Shown here: positions 33,206 through 40,999 of the stretch, piece by piece
Layout: each line of letters opens with the position of its first letter
Numbering within the stretch: the first letter of the stretch is position 1
NCBI GenBank assembly: GCA_017467705.1
Contig: JAFUSC010000059.1
Span: 1-47,620, forward strand
DNA length: 47,620 nucleotides
Reading direction: 5' to 3'
From: Prevotella sp.
Lineage (GTDB): Bacteria > Bacteroidota > Bacteroidia > Bacteroidales > Bacteroidaceae
The notes under the pieces: generated by a model
Seen by the model: the letters and a program-made list of their open reading frames with translations, nothing else
The model's database searches: none
Told to the model about the DNA's origin: nothing
Position numbers and translations under genes: made by a program

Positions 33206-34242
33206 GCATTATCGTTCCTGTCTATAATCGTCCCGACGAAGTGGACGAATTGCTTGAGAGCCTCTGCTCCCAAACAGTCAAAGACTTTGAGGTCATTATA
33301 GTCGAGGACGGTTCACAAAAGACATGCAAGGATGTTTGCGACAAGTACGCGAACATCCTTGATTTGCATTATTACTATAAAGAAAACAGCGGCCCCGGCC
33401 AGAGCCGCAACTACGGTGTGGAGCGTGCCAAAGGCAACTACGTTATCATACTTGACTCCGACGTGGTCGTGCCGCCGGGATACATATCTAATATAGAGAG
33501 GAGAGTGGAGAGTGGAGAGTGTGTAGCCTTCGGCGGTCCTGACGCCACTCACCCGTCGTTCACGACCATACACAAAGCCATCAGCTATTCTATGACCTCA
33601 TTCTTCACCACCGGCGGTATTCGCGGTGGCAAGAAAAAGTTAGATAAATTCTATCCCCGCTCGTTCAACATGGGTATCCGCCGCGACATCTATCTAAAGC
33701 TCGGCGGATTCTCGAAGATGCGCTTCGGCGAAGACATTGATTTCTCTTACCGCATCGTCGAAGCAGGCTATCAGCCGCAACTGCTGACTGACGCATGGGT
33801 GTGGCACAAACGGCGCACGGACTTCCGCAAGTTCTTCCGTCAGGTCTACAACAGCGGCATTGCGCGCATCAACCTTGAGAAGCGCCACCCCGGTACACTT
33901 AAACTCGTACACCTGCTGCCCACCGTCTTCACCGTCGGTGTCTTTCTGCTCATCCTCATCGGAGCACTGGGACGCATCATGATGGTCTACGGCAATCCTG
34001 AGCATTTCTATTGCTGGTATTGGCTCGTTGTGGCAGCCCTCTCCCCCATTTTGCTCTACGCACTCCTTATCTTCATTGATTCCGCCATTAAGAACCGCAG
34101 CCTCTATGTCGGCCTGCTCTCTGTCCCTGCCGCCTTCGTCCAGCTCATGGGCTACGGTCTGGGCTTCATTGAGTCGTGGTGGAAACGCTGTGTGCTGAAG
34201 AAAGACGAATTCACCGCGTTTGAAAAAACTTTCTATAAATAA
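33196..34242 (+). CDS. Family 2 glycosyltransferase, membrane-associated
   Basis: GT-A fold: [35 protein letters not shown], and DSDV as the metal-binding DxD. Further on, [10 protein letters not shown] and [16 protein letters not shown] occupy the catalytic-base and acceptor regions. Two or three membrane helices (residues ~240-310) and a C-terminal helix anchor it, suggesting transfer of sugars to a lipid-linked or surface glycan. Residues ~102-109 (RRVESGEC) derive from three GAGAGTG heptamers. There is no glycan cluster around it; the sugar and acceptor are unknown. Confidence 0.9.
   Translation: MNYSIIVPVYNRPDEVDELLESLCSQTVKDFEVIIVEDGSQKTCKDVCDKYANILDLHYYYKENSGPGQSRNYGVERAKGNYVIILDSDVVVPPGYISNIERRVESGECVAFGGPDATHPSFTTIHKAISYSMTSFFTTGGIRGGKKKLDKFYPRSFNMGIRRDIYLKLGGFSKMRFGEDIDFSYRIVEAGYQPQLLTDAWVWHKRRTDFRKFFRQVYNSGIARINLEKRHPGTLKLVHLLPTVFTVGVFLLILIGALGRIMMVYGNPEHFYCWYWLVVAALSPILLYALLIFIDSAIKNRSLYVGLLSVPAAFVQLMGYGLGFIESWWKRCVLKKDEFTAFEKTFYK
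33501..33521 (+). repeat. Heptamer array GAGAGTG, 3 units, inside the glycosyltransferase
   Basis: Three perfect 7-bp units (21 bp, seven codons), preceded by a degenerate one; stop-free in the coding frame. Confidence 0.85.
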
Positions 34243-34253
34243 GTAGAAAAGAA

Positions 34254-34517
34254 ATGGAAGCACTAACAAGCATACATCATAAGATACGAAACATGGAACG
34301 GTTTGAGGGAGAGGATTTCATGTTTCAACTTACAAGAGAAGAAGTTGCAAACGACTTGACATCACAAATTGTGATTTCAAGTTGGGGTGGAACGCGCAAA
34401 CTCCCGTTTGCTTTCACCGAACTCGGCGTTGCCATGCTCAGCTCCGTGCTTCATTCACGGATAGCCATTGATTGGATTCATACGTCACAAAAAGTAATGG
34501 AGCAATGGAGAAACTGA
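34254..34517 (+). pseudogene. ORF6N-domain (phage antirepressor-type) remnant
   Basis: 87 codons. Residues ~14-70 match the ORF6N pattern: [17 protein letters not shown], then [20 protein letters not shown]. The domain's N-terminal part is missing and the frame ends just after HSRIAI, where intact proteins continue for 100 or more residues. It overlaps the radC start by 13 bp. It is likely a decayed prophage or accessory gene whose 3' part was lost; expression unknown. Confidence 0.75.
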
Positions 34518-35191
34518 GCATCAACCAGTGGGCCGAGGAGGACCGGCCGCGTGAGAAGCTGGCCGCGCTGGGGCCTGAGGCGCTGAGCAATGCCGAGCTG
34601 CTGGCCATTCTCATCGGGTCCGGCAATACGGACGAGAGTGCCGTGGAGCTGATGAAGCGCATCTTGAACAGCTGCAACAACAACCTGAACACACTGGGCA
34701 AGATGTCCGTCCACGAGCTGATGCAGTTCAAGGGCATCGGCGAGGCGAAGGCCATCACCATCCTTGCCGCCTGCGAACTGGGCAAGCGCCGTCAGCGCGA
34801 ACAGGCTGAGGAGCGTCCGGACTTAGGCACCGCCACCCGCATGTATAACTACCTGCACACCCACATGCAGGACCTCGACGTGGAAGAGGCGTGGCTGCTG
34901 CTCATGAACCAGAACTTCCGGCTCATCAAGAGCGTGCGCCTGTCGCACGGGGGCATCACGGAGACAGCTGTCGACGTGCGGCTCATCATGAAGGAAGCCG
35001 TGCTCTGCAACGCCACCATTCTGGCACTGGCCCACAACCACCCGTCGGGCAGCACGCGCCCCAGCCACGACGACGACCAGCTGACCGAACGGGTCAGAAA
35101 AGCCTGCGAAATCATGCGCATCCACTTTGCCGACCACGTCATCATCACCGACGGGGCCTACTACTCCTACCACGAACAGGGGCGCATTTAA
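34505..35191 (+). CDS. radC: RadC-family JAB-domain protein
   Basis: The start chosen is ATG 34505 ([19 protein letters not shown]), the conserved family start. An N-terminal helix-hairpin-helix region ([18 protein letters not shown]) is followed by the JAB/MPN metalloprotease-like core: [15 protein letters not shown] (HxHx7Sx2D) and [18 protein letters not shown]. RadC's role in DNA repair or recombination is not well defined. The ORF6N remnant overlaps its start, so its native upstream region was probably altered by insertion of that element. Confidence 0.93.
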   Translation: MEKLSINQWAEEDRPREKLAALGPEALSNAELLAILIGSGNTDESAVELMKRILNSCNNNLNTLGKMSVHELMQFKGIGEAKAITILAACELGKRRQREQAEERPDLGTATRMYNYLHTHMQDLDVEEAWLLLMNQNFRLIKSVRLSHGGITETAVDVRLIMKEAVLCNATILALAHNHPSGSTRPSHDDDQLTERVRKACEIMRIHFADHVIITDGAYYSYHEQGRI

Positions 35192-35235
35192 ATGTTAAAC
35201 TCAGCGAATCACACACGTAATTGCTTTTTTTGTAT

Positions 35236-35243
35236 TATCTTTG
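35236..35243 (+). promoter_or_regulatory. -7 box of the beta-helix gene
   Basis: TATCTTTG, 26 bp before the ATG; a TTGC lies upstream at 35221 but is closer than usual. Confidence 0.6.
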
Positions 35244-35268
35244 CAAAGAAAGACTAAAACCAAGACCT

Positions 35269-36171
35269 ATGAGAAGAGAAACAACACCCCACAGCACCGC
35301 CGTCATCAGGACGCTGCTCGTGTTAACGCTGTGCCTCTGTGTGCACACGGTCATGAACGCGCAACAGGTACGCACGGCGCGCGACTTCATCCTCGCCCTC
35401 AAGAACGACGCCAACATTACCACGACCACGGGCAGCGGAGCCGTGAACCTGACCGACGCCATGAACGACCTCATTGACGACGGTTACGTCAAGCCTTACT
35501 ACTTGGACCCTGACCAGACACAAGTGCAGACAAAGCCCGGCATCTACTATATTTCGGAGTACGACGGAAACAAGCTCATCGTGTTGGGCATGAAGAACAT
35601 CAACATGGAAGGCACGGGCAGCAACGGCGCCTTTCTGCAAGTGACGCCGCGCTACGCCGAGGTCATGGTGTTCATCAACTGCAAGAGCATCGGCATCAGC
35701 AACTTCACCATGGGGCACACGGATACCGGTGACTGTGTGGGCGACGTGCTGCTGTTCCAGAACTGCGAGAACGTGGCCGTGAACAACTGCCGGCTGTTCG
35801 GCTGCGGCGTCAACGGCCTGACCGTCAAGAACTCGAAGAGCATCAGCGCCTTCGGCACCCACTTCTACGGATGCCACCATTTCGGCATCCGGCTCTACGG
35901 CACGCAGAGCGCGCTGTTCGTTAACTGTCAGGTCTACAGCAACGGCGGCGGTATTCAGGTGGATGATGTGTGCCGCGACGTGATGTTCGACAAATGCACG
36001 TTCAACAACAACAAGGGCACGCTCTTCTATTGCGATGCACCCGTCACCGTCAGCAACTCTGACATTGAGCATCACTACGACGAGAGCACCTACAACGTGA
36101 CGCTGGAGGGTTGCAACGTCGTCATGGACTACAGAGACGCCGAAGATCTGCCCGACATTGAAGAAGAATAA
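35269..36171 (+). CDS. Secreted right-handed parallel beta-helix protein
   Basis: The start chosen is ATG 35269 (MRRETTPHST), giving a signal peptide ending in VMNAQQ; the longer frame starts before the -7 box. The repeated short strands (VFINCKSIGISNFTMGHT, LLFQNCENVAVNNCRLFGCG, LTVKNSKSISAFGTHFYGC) are typical of parallel beta-helix proteins (pectate-lyase-like fold), which include polysaccharide lyases and binding proteins. Catalytic residues are not recognisable; an acidic tail (DAEDLPDIEEE) closes it. Role unknown. Confidence 0.8.
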   Translation: MRRETTPHSTAVIRTLLVLTLCLCVHTVMNAQQVRTARDFILALKNDANITTTTGSGAVNLTDAMNDLIDDGYVKPYYLDPDQTQVQTKPGIYYISEYDGNKLIVLGMKNINMEGTGSNGAFLQVTPRYAEVMVFINCKSIGISNFTMGHTDTGDCVGDVLLFQNCENVAVNNCRLFGCGVNGLTVKNSKSISAFGTHFYGCHHFGIRLYGTQSALFVNCQVYSNGGGIQVDDVCRDVMFDKCTFNNNKGTLFYCDAPVTVSNSDIEHHYDESTYNVTLEGCNVVMDYRDAEDLPDIEEE

Positions 36172-36219
36172 CCAACTCCCGAAACGCATCCAAGCAAAAC
36201 AAAAATAAAACAGCAAACA

Positions 36220-36540
36220 ATGACACAAGAAGAAAAGACACAGCTGGAGGAGCGCATCGTTGACGTGCTCAAGACAGTCTACGACCCTGAGATACCAGTC
36301 AACATCTATGACTTGGGCATGATCTACAAGATTGACGTGCGCGACGACCAGAGCGTTGACCTGGACATGACGTTTACGGCGCCTAACTGTCCGGCAGCCG
36401 ACTACATTCTGGAAGACGTGCGCACCAAGGTGGAGAGCGTGCAGGGCATCACCACGGCGAACGTCAACCTTGTCTTCGAACCCGCCTGGAACCAGTCGAT
36501 GATGAGTGAAGAAGCCCGCGTTGAATTAGGATTCGACTAA
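36220..36540 (+). CDS. SufT/MIP18-like (DUF59) iron-sulfur assembly factor
   Basis: 106 residues. DUF59 core: LKTVYDPEIPVNIYDLGMIY, then MTFTAPNCPAADYILEDV with the conserved cysteine, and NLVFEPAWNQSMMSEEARVE. Such proteins help mature Fe-S clusters in the cytoplasm. It is 5 bp before lpxH and so probably co-transcribed, an order seen in other Bacteroidota. Confidence 0.92.
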   Translation: MTQEEKTQLEERIVDVLKTVYDPEIPVNIYDLGMIYKIDVRDDQSVDLDMTFTAPNCPAADYILEDVRTKVESVQGITTANVNLVFEPAWNQSMMSEEARVELGFD

Positions 36541-36545
36541 GTAAT

Positions 36546-37310
36546 ATGAAGAATATCTATTTTCTTTCCGACGCCCATCTGGGTTCATGGGGTATTCCGC
36601 ACGGCCGCATGCAGGAACGGCGGCTGGTGCGCTTCCTCGACAGCATCAAGGACAAGGCTGCCGCCGTCTATCTGCTGGGCGACATGTTCGACTTCTGGTA
36701 CGAATACAAGTACGTGGTGCCGCGCGGCTACACACGTTTCCTCGGCAAGCTGTCGGAGCTGACCGACATGGGCGTGGAGGTGCACTTCTTCACCGGCAAC
36801 CACGACATCTGGGCGTTCGACTACTTGCAGCGCGAGTGCGGCGTGGTGCTGCACAAGCAACCGCTGACCACCGAGATTTACGGCAAGCTGTTCTTTCTGG
36901 CCCACGGCGACGGCATGGGCGACCCGAACAAGACGTTCAAGCTGCTGCGCTGGCTGTTCCACAACCGTCTGTGCCAGATAGCCTTCTCAGCCATTCACCC
37001 GCGCTGGAGCATCTGGGCCGGCCACACGTGGGCCAAGCACAGCTACATGAAGCACAAGGAGACCGACCCGCCTGCCTACATGGGCGAGAACCGCGAGTTC
37101 CTGGTGCGCTACACGCGCCAATACATGCAGACGCACCCCGACATTGACTACTACATCTACGGCCACCGCCACATTGAGCTCGACTTGCAGCTGACCAAGA
37201 AGGCGCGCGTCATGATTCTCGGCGACTGGATTAACCAGTTCACATACGCCGTTTTTGACGGTGAACACATGTTTTTAGAGCAATATGTAGAGGGAGAAAG
37301 CCGTCCTTAA
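36546..37310 (+). CDS. lpxH: UDP-2,3-diacylglucosamine diphosphatase
   Basis: A calcineurin-like metallophosphatase of lipid A synthesis, hydrolysing UDP-2,3-diacylglucosamine to lipid X. Metal-binding motifs are SDAHLGS, LLGDMFDFWYEY, FTGNHDIW, FLAHGDGMGD and YGHRHIE. The 254-residue length is usual for Bacteroidota LpxH. It acts at the inner membrane. Confidence 0.94.
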   Translation: MKNIYFLSDAHLGSWGIPHGRMQERRLVRFLDSIKDKAAAVYLLGDMFDFWYEYKYVVPRGYTRFLGKLSELTDMGVEVHFFTGNHDIWAFDYLQRECGVVLHKQPLTTEIYGKLFFLAHGDGMGDPNKTFKLLRWLFHNRLCQIAFSAIHPRWSIWAGHTWAKHSYMKHKETDPPAYMGENREFLVRYTRQYMQTHPDIDYYIYGHRHIELDLQLTKKARVMILGDWINQFTYAVFDGEHMFLEQYVEGESRP

Positions 37311-37353
37311 TGTTTTTTAACGCGCATTTTAGGGCACTTATTGTTTTTTTACG

Positions 37354-37361
37354 TAAATTTG
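37354..37361 (+). promoter_or_regulatory. -7 box of TM2 gene 1
   Basis: TAAATTTG, 70 bp before the ATG, giving a ~60-nt leader. No well-placed -33 TTG. Confidence 0.6.
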
Positions 37362-37430
37362 CACTGATAAATTCCTAAGACGATTAAGAGTACAACTTAA
37401 CTTAAAAATAACCCATAAAAATTAACAACT

Positions 37431-37766
37431 ATGATTAAAGAGAAAATTGACCAGTTCTTAGCCGCTAACGCTGCTAACCTGCCCGCTGAGGCAATGACTG
37501 AAATCCGTGAGAGACTGGAAGCTGCTGACGACAGCAAGTTCGACGAACTGATGGCCATCGACTTCAAGAGCGGAACCACCATGATGATTATCGCATGGAT
37601 TGTCGGTGCATACGGTGTGGATCGTTTCATGCTGGGTGACACCACGATGGGTATCGTTAAGCTCTGCACCTGCGGTGGTTGCGGTGTGTGGGCGCTGATC
37701 GACATCTTCACAGCCGGCAAGCGCACCAAGGAGTACAACCTGAGCAAGGTTAACGAGGTCATCTGA
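37431..37766 (+). CDS. TM2-domain membrane protein 1
   Basis: 111 residues: a soluble helical N-terminus (~45 residues), then the TM2 domain of two membrane helices joined by a short GVDRFMLGDTTMGIVKL turn and CGGCGVWALIDIF. TM2 proteins are small membrane proteins of unknown function. Very similar to the next gene in layout, so probably a local duplication. Confidence 0.9.
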   Translation: MIKEKIDQFLAANAANLPAEAMTEIRERLEAADDSKFDELMAIDFKSGTTMMIIAWIVGAYGVDRFMLGDTTMGIVKLCTCGGCGVWALIDIFTAGKRTKEYNLSKVNEVI

Positions 37767-37787
37767 TCTTGAGTGAAATACCATTAA

Positions 37788-37840
37788 GCACATATCAAGC
37801 ATCCTTCGCCGAAGGGGTTTGATATGTGCATTTTAGTTTT
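37788..37840 (+). terminator. Terminator between the two TM2 genes
   Basis: GCACATATCAA pairs with TTGATATGTGC (37788-37798/37819-37829) around an inner CCTTCGCCGAAGG hairpin, followed by ATTTTAGTTTT. It probably limits transcription from TM2 gene 1 into gene 2. Confidence 0.85.
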
Positions 37841-37866
37841 CCTGACAAAACAACTGACAAAACAAT

Positions 37867-38208
37867 ATGGACAGCAGTGTAAACATTCTTTTGGCCAACG
37901 CCGCCAAATATTTCCCCGAGTCAAGCATGCCCGCCATCCGCCAGACGCTGGAACAGATGGACCCGCAGAAAGCCAGCACCCTGCTGGCTCAGGACTATAA
38001 GGACCCGATGATAGCTATCATCATCTCCGCCATCATCGGTGTCTACGGCATTGACCGCTTCTACATCGGCGACGTGATGATGGGTGTGCTGAAACTCATC
38101 ACTGGCGGCGGTTGCGGCATCTGGTGGCTCATTGATATCTTCCTCATCATGGGTGCTGCCAAGGACAAGAACTATCAGAAGTTCGTCCAAAGTGCCAGTT
38201 ACATGTAA
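37867..38208 (+). CDS. TM2-domain membrane protein 2
   Basis: 113 residues with the same plan as TM2 protein 1: a helical N-terminus (ILLANAAKYFPESSMPAIRQ), then membrane helices around GVYGIDRFYIGDVMMGVLKL and GGGCGIWWLIDIFLIMG. It has no obvious own promoter after the terminator, so it may depend on read-through. Followed 12 bp later by a DUF2752 gene. Confidence 0.9.
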   Translation: MDSSVNILLANAAKYFPESSMPAIRQTLEQMDPQKASTLLAQDYKDPMIAIIISAIIGVYGIDRFYIGDVMMGVLKLITGGGCGIWWLIDIFLIMGAAKDKNYQKFVQSASYM

Positions 38209-38220
38209 ACAACGCCAGCC

Positions 38221-38631
38221 GTGATAAGTCGTCGCAGCCTTATCATTGCCGGCATCATCGGCGTAGCCTGGGTGCTGTTGTCAGTAGTGACGAAGCGCGC
38301 AGGCTACGATCTCGTTTCCTGCCCGTCGCGGCTGTTGCTCGACCTGCCGTGCGCAGGCTGCGGTGGCACACGCGCCTTTCTCCTGTTGGTGAAAGGTCAT
38401 CCTGTCGATGCGTTCATCATGAACCCCAACGTCTATCTGGTCGTCCCCGCCTTCATCGCAGCCGCTGCGCTGTCGGTCTACGACTACTTCAACCACAGCG
38501 ACCGGCTGAACGAGTACAACCGGATAATCAACCGCTTCATCAACCGCCCGTTCATTTACGTTCCCATCATCCTCTTCGAGCTTTCCATCTGGGGCTACAA
38601 CATCTGGCGCTATCGCCACGGCATGCTGTAA
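38221..38631 (+). CDS. DUF2752 membrane protein
   Basis: 136 residues with a GTG start (38221) 12 bp after TM2 gene 2. The DUF2752 signature is CPSRLLLDLPCAGCGGTRAF, with three cysteines and a GG-TRA turn, flanked by membrane helices. Function unknown; commonly found next to TM2 genes, which suggests a shared small-membrane-protein role. Confidence 0.88.
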   Translation: MISRRSLIIAGIIGVAWVLLSVVTKRAGYDLVSCPSRLLLDLPCAGCGGTRAFLLLVKGHPVDAFIMNPNVYLVVPAFIAAAALSVYDYFNHSDRLNEYNRIINRFINRPFIYVPIILFELSIWGYNIWRYRHGML

Positions 38632-38640
38632 GAATCGCCG

Positions 38641-38880
38641 ATTCTCAAATTGTAAACAGTCGATTCTCGCAACGAGAACTGACGATTCTCACGACGAGAA
38701 TAGCCGATTCCCACGACGAGAATAGCCGATTTCCACGGTGAGAACTGTCAATACTCACGACGAGAACTGCCGATTCTCACGACGAGAACTGACGATTCTC
38801 ACGACGAGAACTGACGATTCTCACGACGAGAACTGCCGATTCTCGCGGTGAGAATCGGCAGTTCTCGCTGCGAGTTAGGG
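38641..38880. repeat. 22-bp array, theme GATTCTCACGACGAGAACTG, 11 units
   Basis: The ATTCTC core (with small variants) recurs at 38641, 38663, 38685, 38707, 38729, 38751, 38773, 38795, 38817, 38839 and 38861, every step exactly 22 bp. Each unit has two dyads (TTCTC...GAGAA and AGAACTGACGATTCT). There are no spacers, so it is not a CRISPR. It lies between convergent DUF2752 and GH127 genes. Confidence 0.98.
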
Positions 38881-38921
38881 GTATACGCGCGCGCGTACCT
38901 TTTATATATATACGCGCGCGA
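38881..38921. other. Alternating CG/TA tracts (Z-DNA-prone)
   Basis: GTATACGCGCGCGCGTAC, then TATATATATACGCGCGCGAG: two alternating purine-pyrimidine blocks directly after the 22-bp array, followed 18 bp later by the GH127 stop. Confidence 0.85.
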
Positions 38922-38938
38922 GGGAGCACCCTGCCTGC

Positions 38939-40984
38939 TCAGCGGCCTAACGCGGTAATGTCATGCGTCAGCCAGACGTCCATGGTGCCGGCACCGCGGT
39001 GGTTCCAAGCGTAGTAGGGAATAAGCCGGATGTGGTAGTCGCGCAGCTGATGCTTGCCGCCTCCGGTGTAGTCGAGCACCTGCCCGTTGGCATAGATGAC
39101 GCGCTTCACGTTCACGGGGTCAAGGCTCTCCTCCACCTCGTACTGCGGATAGCCGCTCAGAATGAGGCGGAAGATGTTGATGTCGGGATGGTCGGCTCCC
39201 TCAACGCAGTAGACCAGCGGTCCGCGCACCACGGCCTGACGGCCACGGTCGGCTGCCACGCGCTGGTTGGCCTCCACCGTGCGCACAGCCATCGGCAGGC
39301 GCAGCGTGATGACGTCGCCTTTCTTCCACTTGCGGCTGATGACCATGTAGCCCTGCTCCATGCGGCCGTCGGTCTTCTCGCCGTTGACCAGCACCTCGGC
39401 CACGCCGTCCTCACCGTTCACGTAGCGGTAGAGGTCACTCGGCACGGGCTCCTTCAGCCAGCCCGGCAGGCGGATGGCCATGTCAAACTCCTTGGCCTTG
39501 TTTTTCAGCACGCGGATGGTGACGTCGCCGTCCCACGGGTAGTTGGTCGTCTGCTCCAGCTCGACGTCCTTGCCGCCCACCTGAATCGTGGCCGTGTTGC
39601 CAGCAAACAGGTTGACGTAGAGACGTCGGTCCTTCACGGCATACATGTAGCCGGGGAACGAGGGAATGAAACGGCAGAGGTTGCTGGGGCAGCAGGCGCA
39701 GCCGAACCACGGCTGGCGCGTGTTGGTATTGTCGGCGTTGAACATGTAACTGCCGTTGGCACTCAGCGGGTTAGGATAGAAGAAACGACCGCCGTCGACC
39801 GACATGCCGCTGATGACGCCGTTATACAGCGTGCGCTCCATGCAGTCAATGTACTTCGAGTCGCCGTGCAGCAGGAACATGCGGTGGAACAGGTAGACCA
39901 TTGATATGGCTGCACACGTCTCGTTGTAGGCCGTCAGGTTAGGCAGCTCGTAGTCAGCACCGAACGCCTCGCCCTCATGACGCGCGCCCACGCCGCCGGT
40001 GATGTAGTATTTGCGTGAAATGATGTTCTCGGAAATCTTGTCGATGGCCTTGATGTAGGCCGAGTCGCCCGTCAGTGCAGCCACGTCAGCCATGCCAGCA
40101 TACATGTAGCCGGCACGCACGGCGTGTCCCCACGCCTCGGTCTGTTCCACCACGGGCTTGTCGCTCTGCGAGTAGATGTCGTGGCGGGCCGTCTTGCCAC
40201 GATAGTCGAGCAGGAACTTAGCCTCATCCAGGTATTTCCGCTCGCCCGTCAGCACGTAGAGGCGGGCCAGCGCCATCTCGGCAATCTGGTGACCGGGCAC
40301 CACGCAGGCCTGACCGGGGTTGGGTCCCACCTCGCGGATGACGCAGTCGGCGTAGCGCTTGGCGATGTTGAGAAACTTGTCAGAGCCCGTGGCCTGATAG
40401 TGCGCACAGGCAGCGTCCACCATGTGGCCGAGGTTATACAGCTCGTGGCTCAGAATCTCCTCCACCTCCCAGCGCTTCTGGCCCGACCAGCCGTGCGGGT
40501 GGCGGGGATTGATGGTGCGGGCGGTGTAGAGATAGCCGTCAGGCTCCTGCGCCGCGCCCACCACGTCGAGCACGGAGTCAATGTACTGCTTCAGCTGCTC
40601 GTCGGGGAAGGTCTGCAGCACGTAGCTGGCACCCTCGATGGTCTTGTAGACGTCGGTGTCGTCGAACGAGAAGCCCATGAACTTCGAGACGTCCCACGCG
40701 GCGGTCTCCAGCCCGGCGTGGCCGGGATGCTGCAAGGTGTAGGCCGCCATCTCGAAGTTCTTGTAGCGGTGCTCGCTCTCACACTTCGAGAAAGCCAGCG
40801 GAATGGTGACCTCGCGGGCGGCCTTGATGCGGTCGCCCCAGAACGTGCCCGGCGTGACTTTCACCGCCGTGAACGGCACTTGTGTGATGGGATAGCCCGA
40901 CTGTGCTGCTGCGCCGAAAGGCAGAAGCGTCACGAGACAGAAAGGCAGAAAGCCTTTGAGCATGTCAATAATGTTTTGTTTCAT
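38939..40984 (-). CDS. GH127-type beta-L-arabinofuranosidase
   Basis: 681 residues with a signal peptide (ending LLPFGAAAQ), so it is exported. It has an (alpha/alpha)6 barrel with the GH127 metal/nucleophile cysteines in ETCAAISMVYLFHRM and WFGCACCPSNLCRF, plus GHAVRAGYMYAGMADVAA. GH127 enzymes remove beta-L-arabinofuranose from plant arabinans or glycoproteins with a zinc-bound cysteine; other DUF1680 families (GH137, GH142, GH146) are related, so the exact family is tentative. It shares direction with the esterase downstream of it on the map and may be in one transcript (gap 15 bp), suggesting plant-polymer use. Confidence 0.9.
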   Translation of the reverse strand: MKQNIIDMLKGFLPFCLVTLLPFGAAAQSGYPITQVPFTAVKVTPGTFWGDRIKAAREVTIPLAFSKCESEHRYKNFEMAAYTLQHPGHAGLETAAWDVSKFMGFSFDDTDVYKTIEGASYVLQTFPDEQLKQYIDSVLDVVGAAQEPDGYLYTARTINPRHPHGWSGQKRWEVEEILSHELYNLGHMVDAACAHYQATGSDKFLNIAKRYADCVIREVGPNPGQACVVPGHQIAEMALARLYVLTGERKYLDEAKFLLDYRGKTARHDIYSQSDKPVVEQTEAWGHAVRAGYMYAGMADVAALTGDSAYIKAIDKISENIISRKYYITGGVGARHEGEAFGADYELPNLTAYNETCAAISMVYLFHRMFLLHGDSKYIDCMERTLYNGVISGMSVDGGRFFYPNPLSANGSYMFNADNTNTRQPWFGCACCPSNLCRFIPSFPGYMYAVKDRRLYVNLFAGNTATIQVGGKDVELEQTTNYPWDGDVTIRVLKNKAKEFDMAIRLPGWLKEPVPSDLYRYVNGEDGVAEVLVNGEKTDGRMEQGYMVISRKWKKGDVITLRLPMAVRTVEANQRVAADRGRQAVVRGPLVYCVEGADHPDINIFRLILSGYPQYEVEESLDPVNVKRVIYANGQVLDYTGGGKHQLRDYHIRLIPYYAWNHRGAGTMDVWLTHDITALGR

Positions 40985-40999
40985 GAGTTATAGTTATAG

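Noticed and set aside
38641..38880. CRISPR array
   Set aside because: Units are contiguous with no unique spacers, the unit is 22 bp and internally palindromic, and no cas genes are present.
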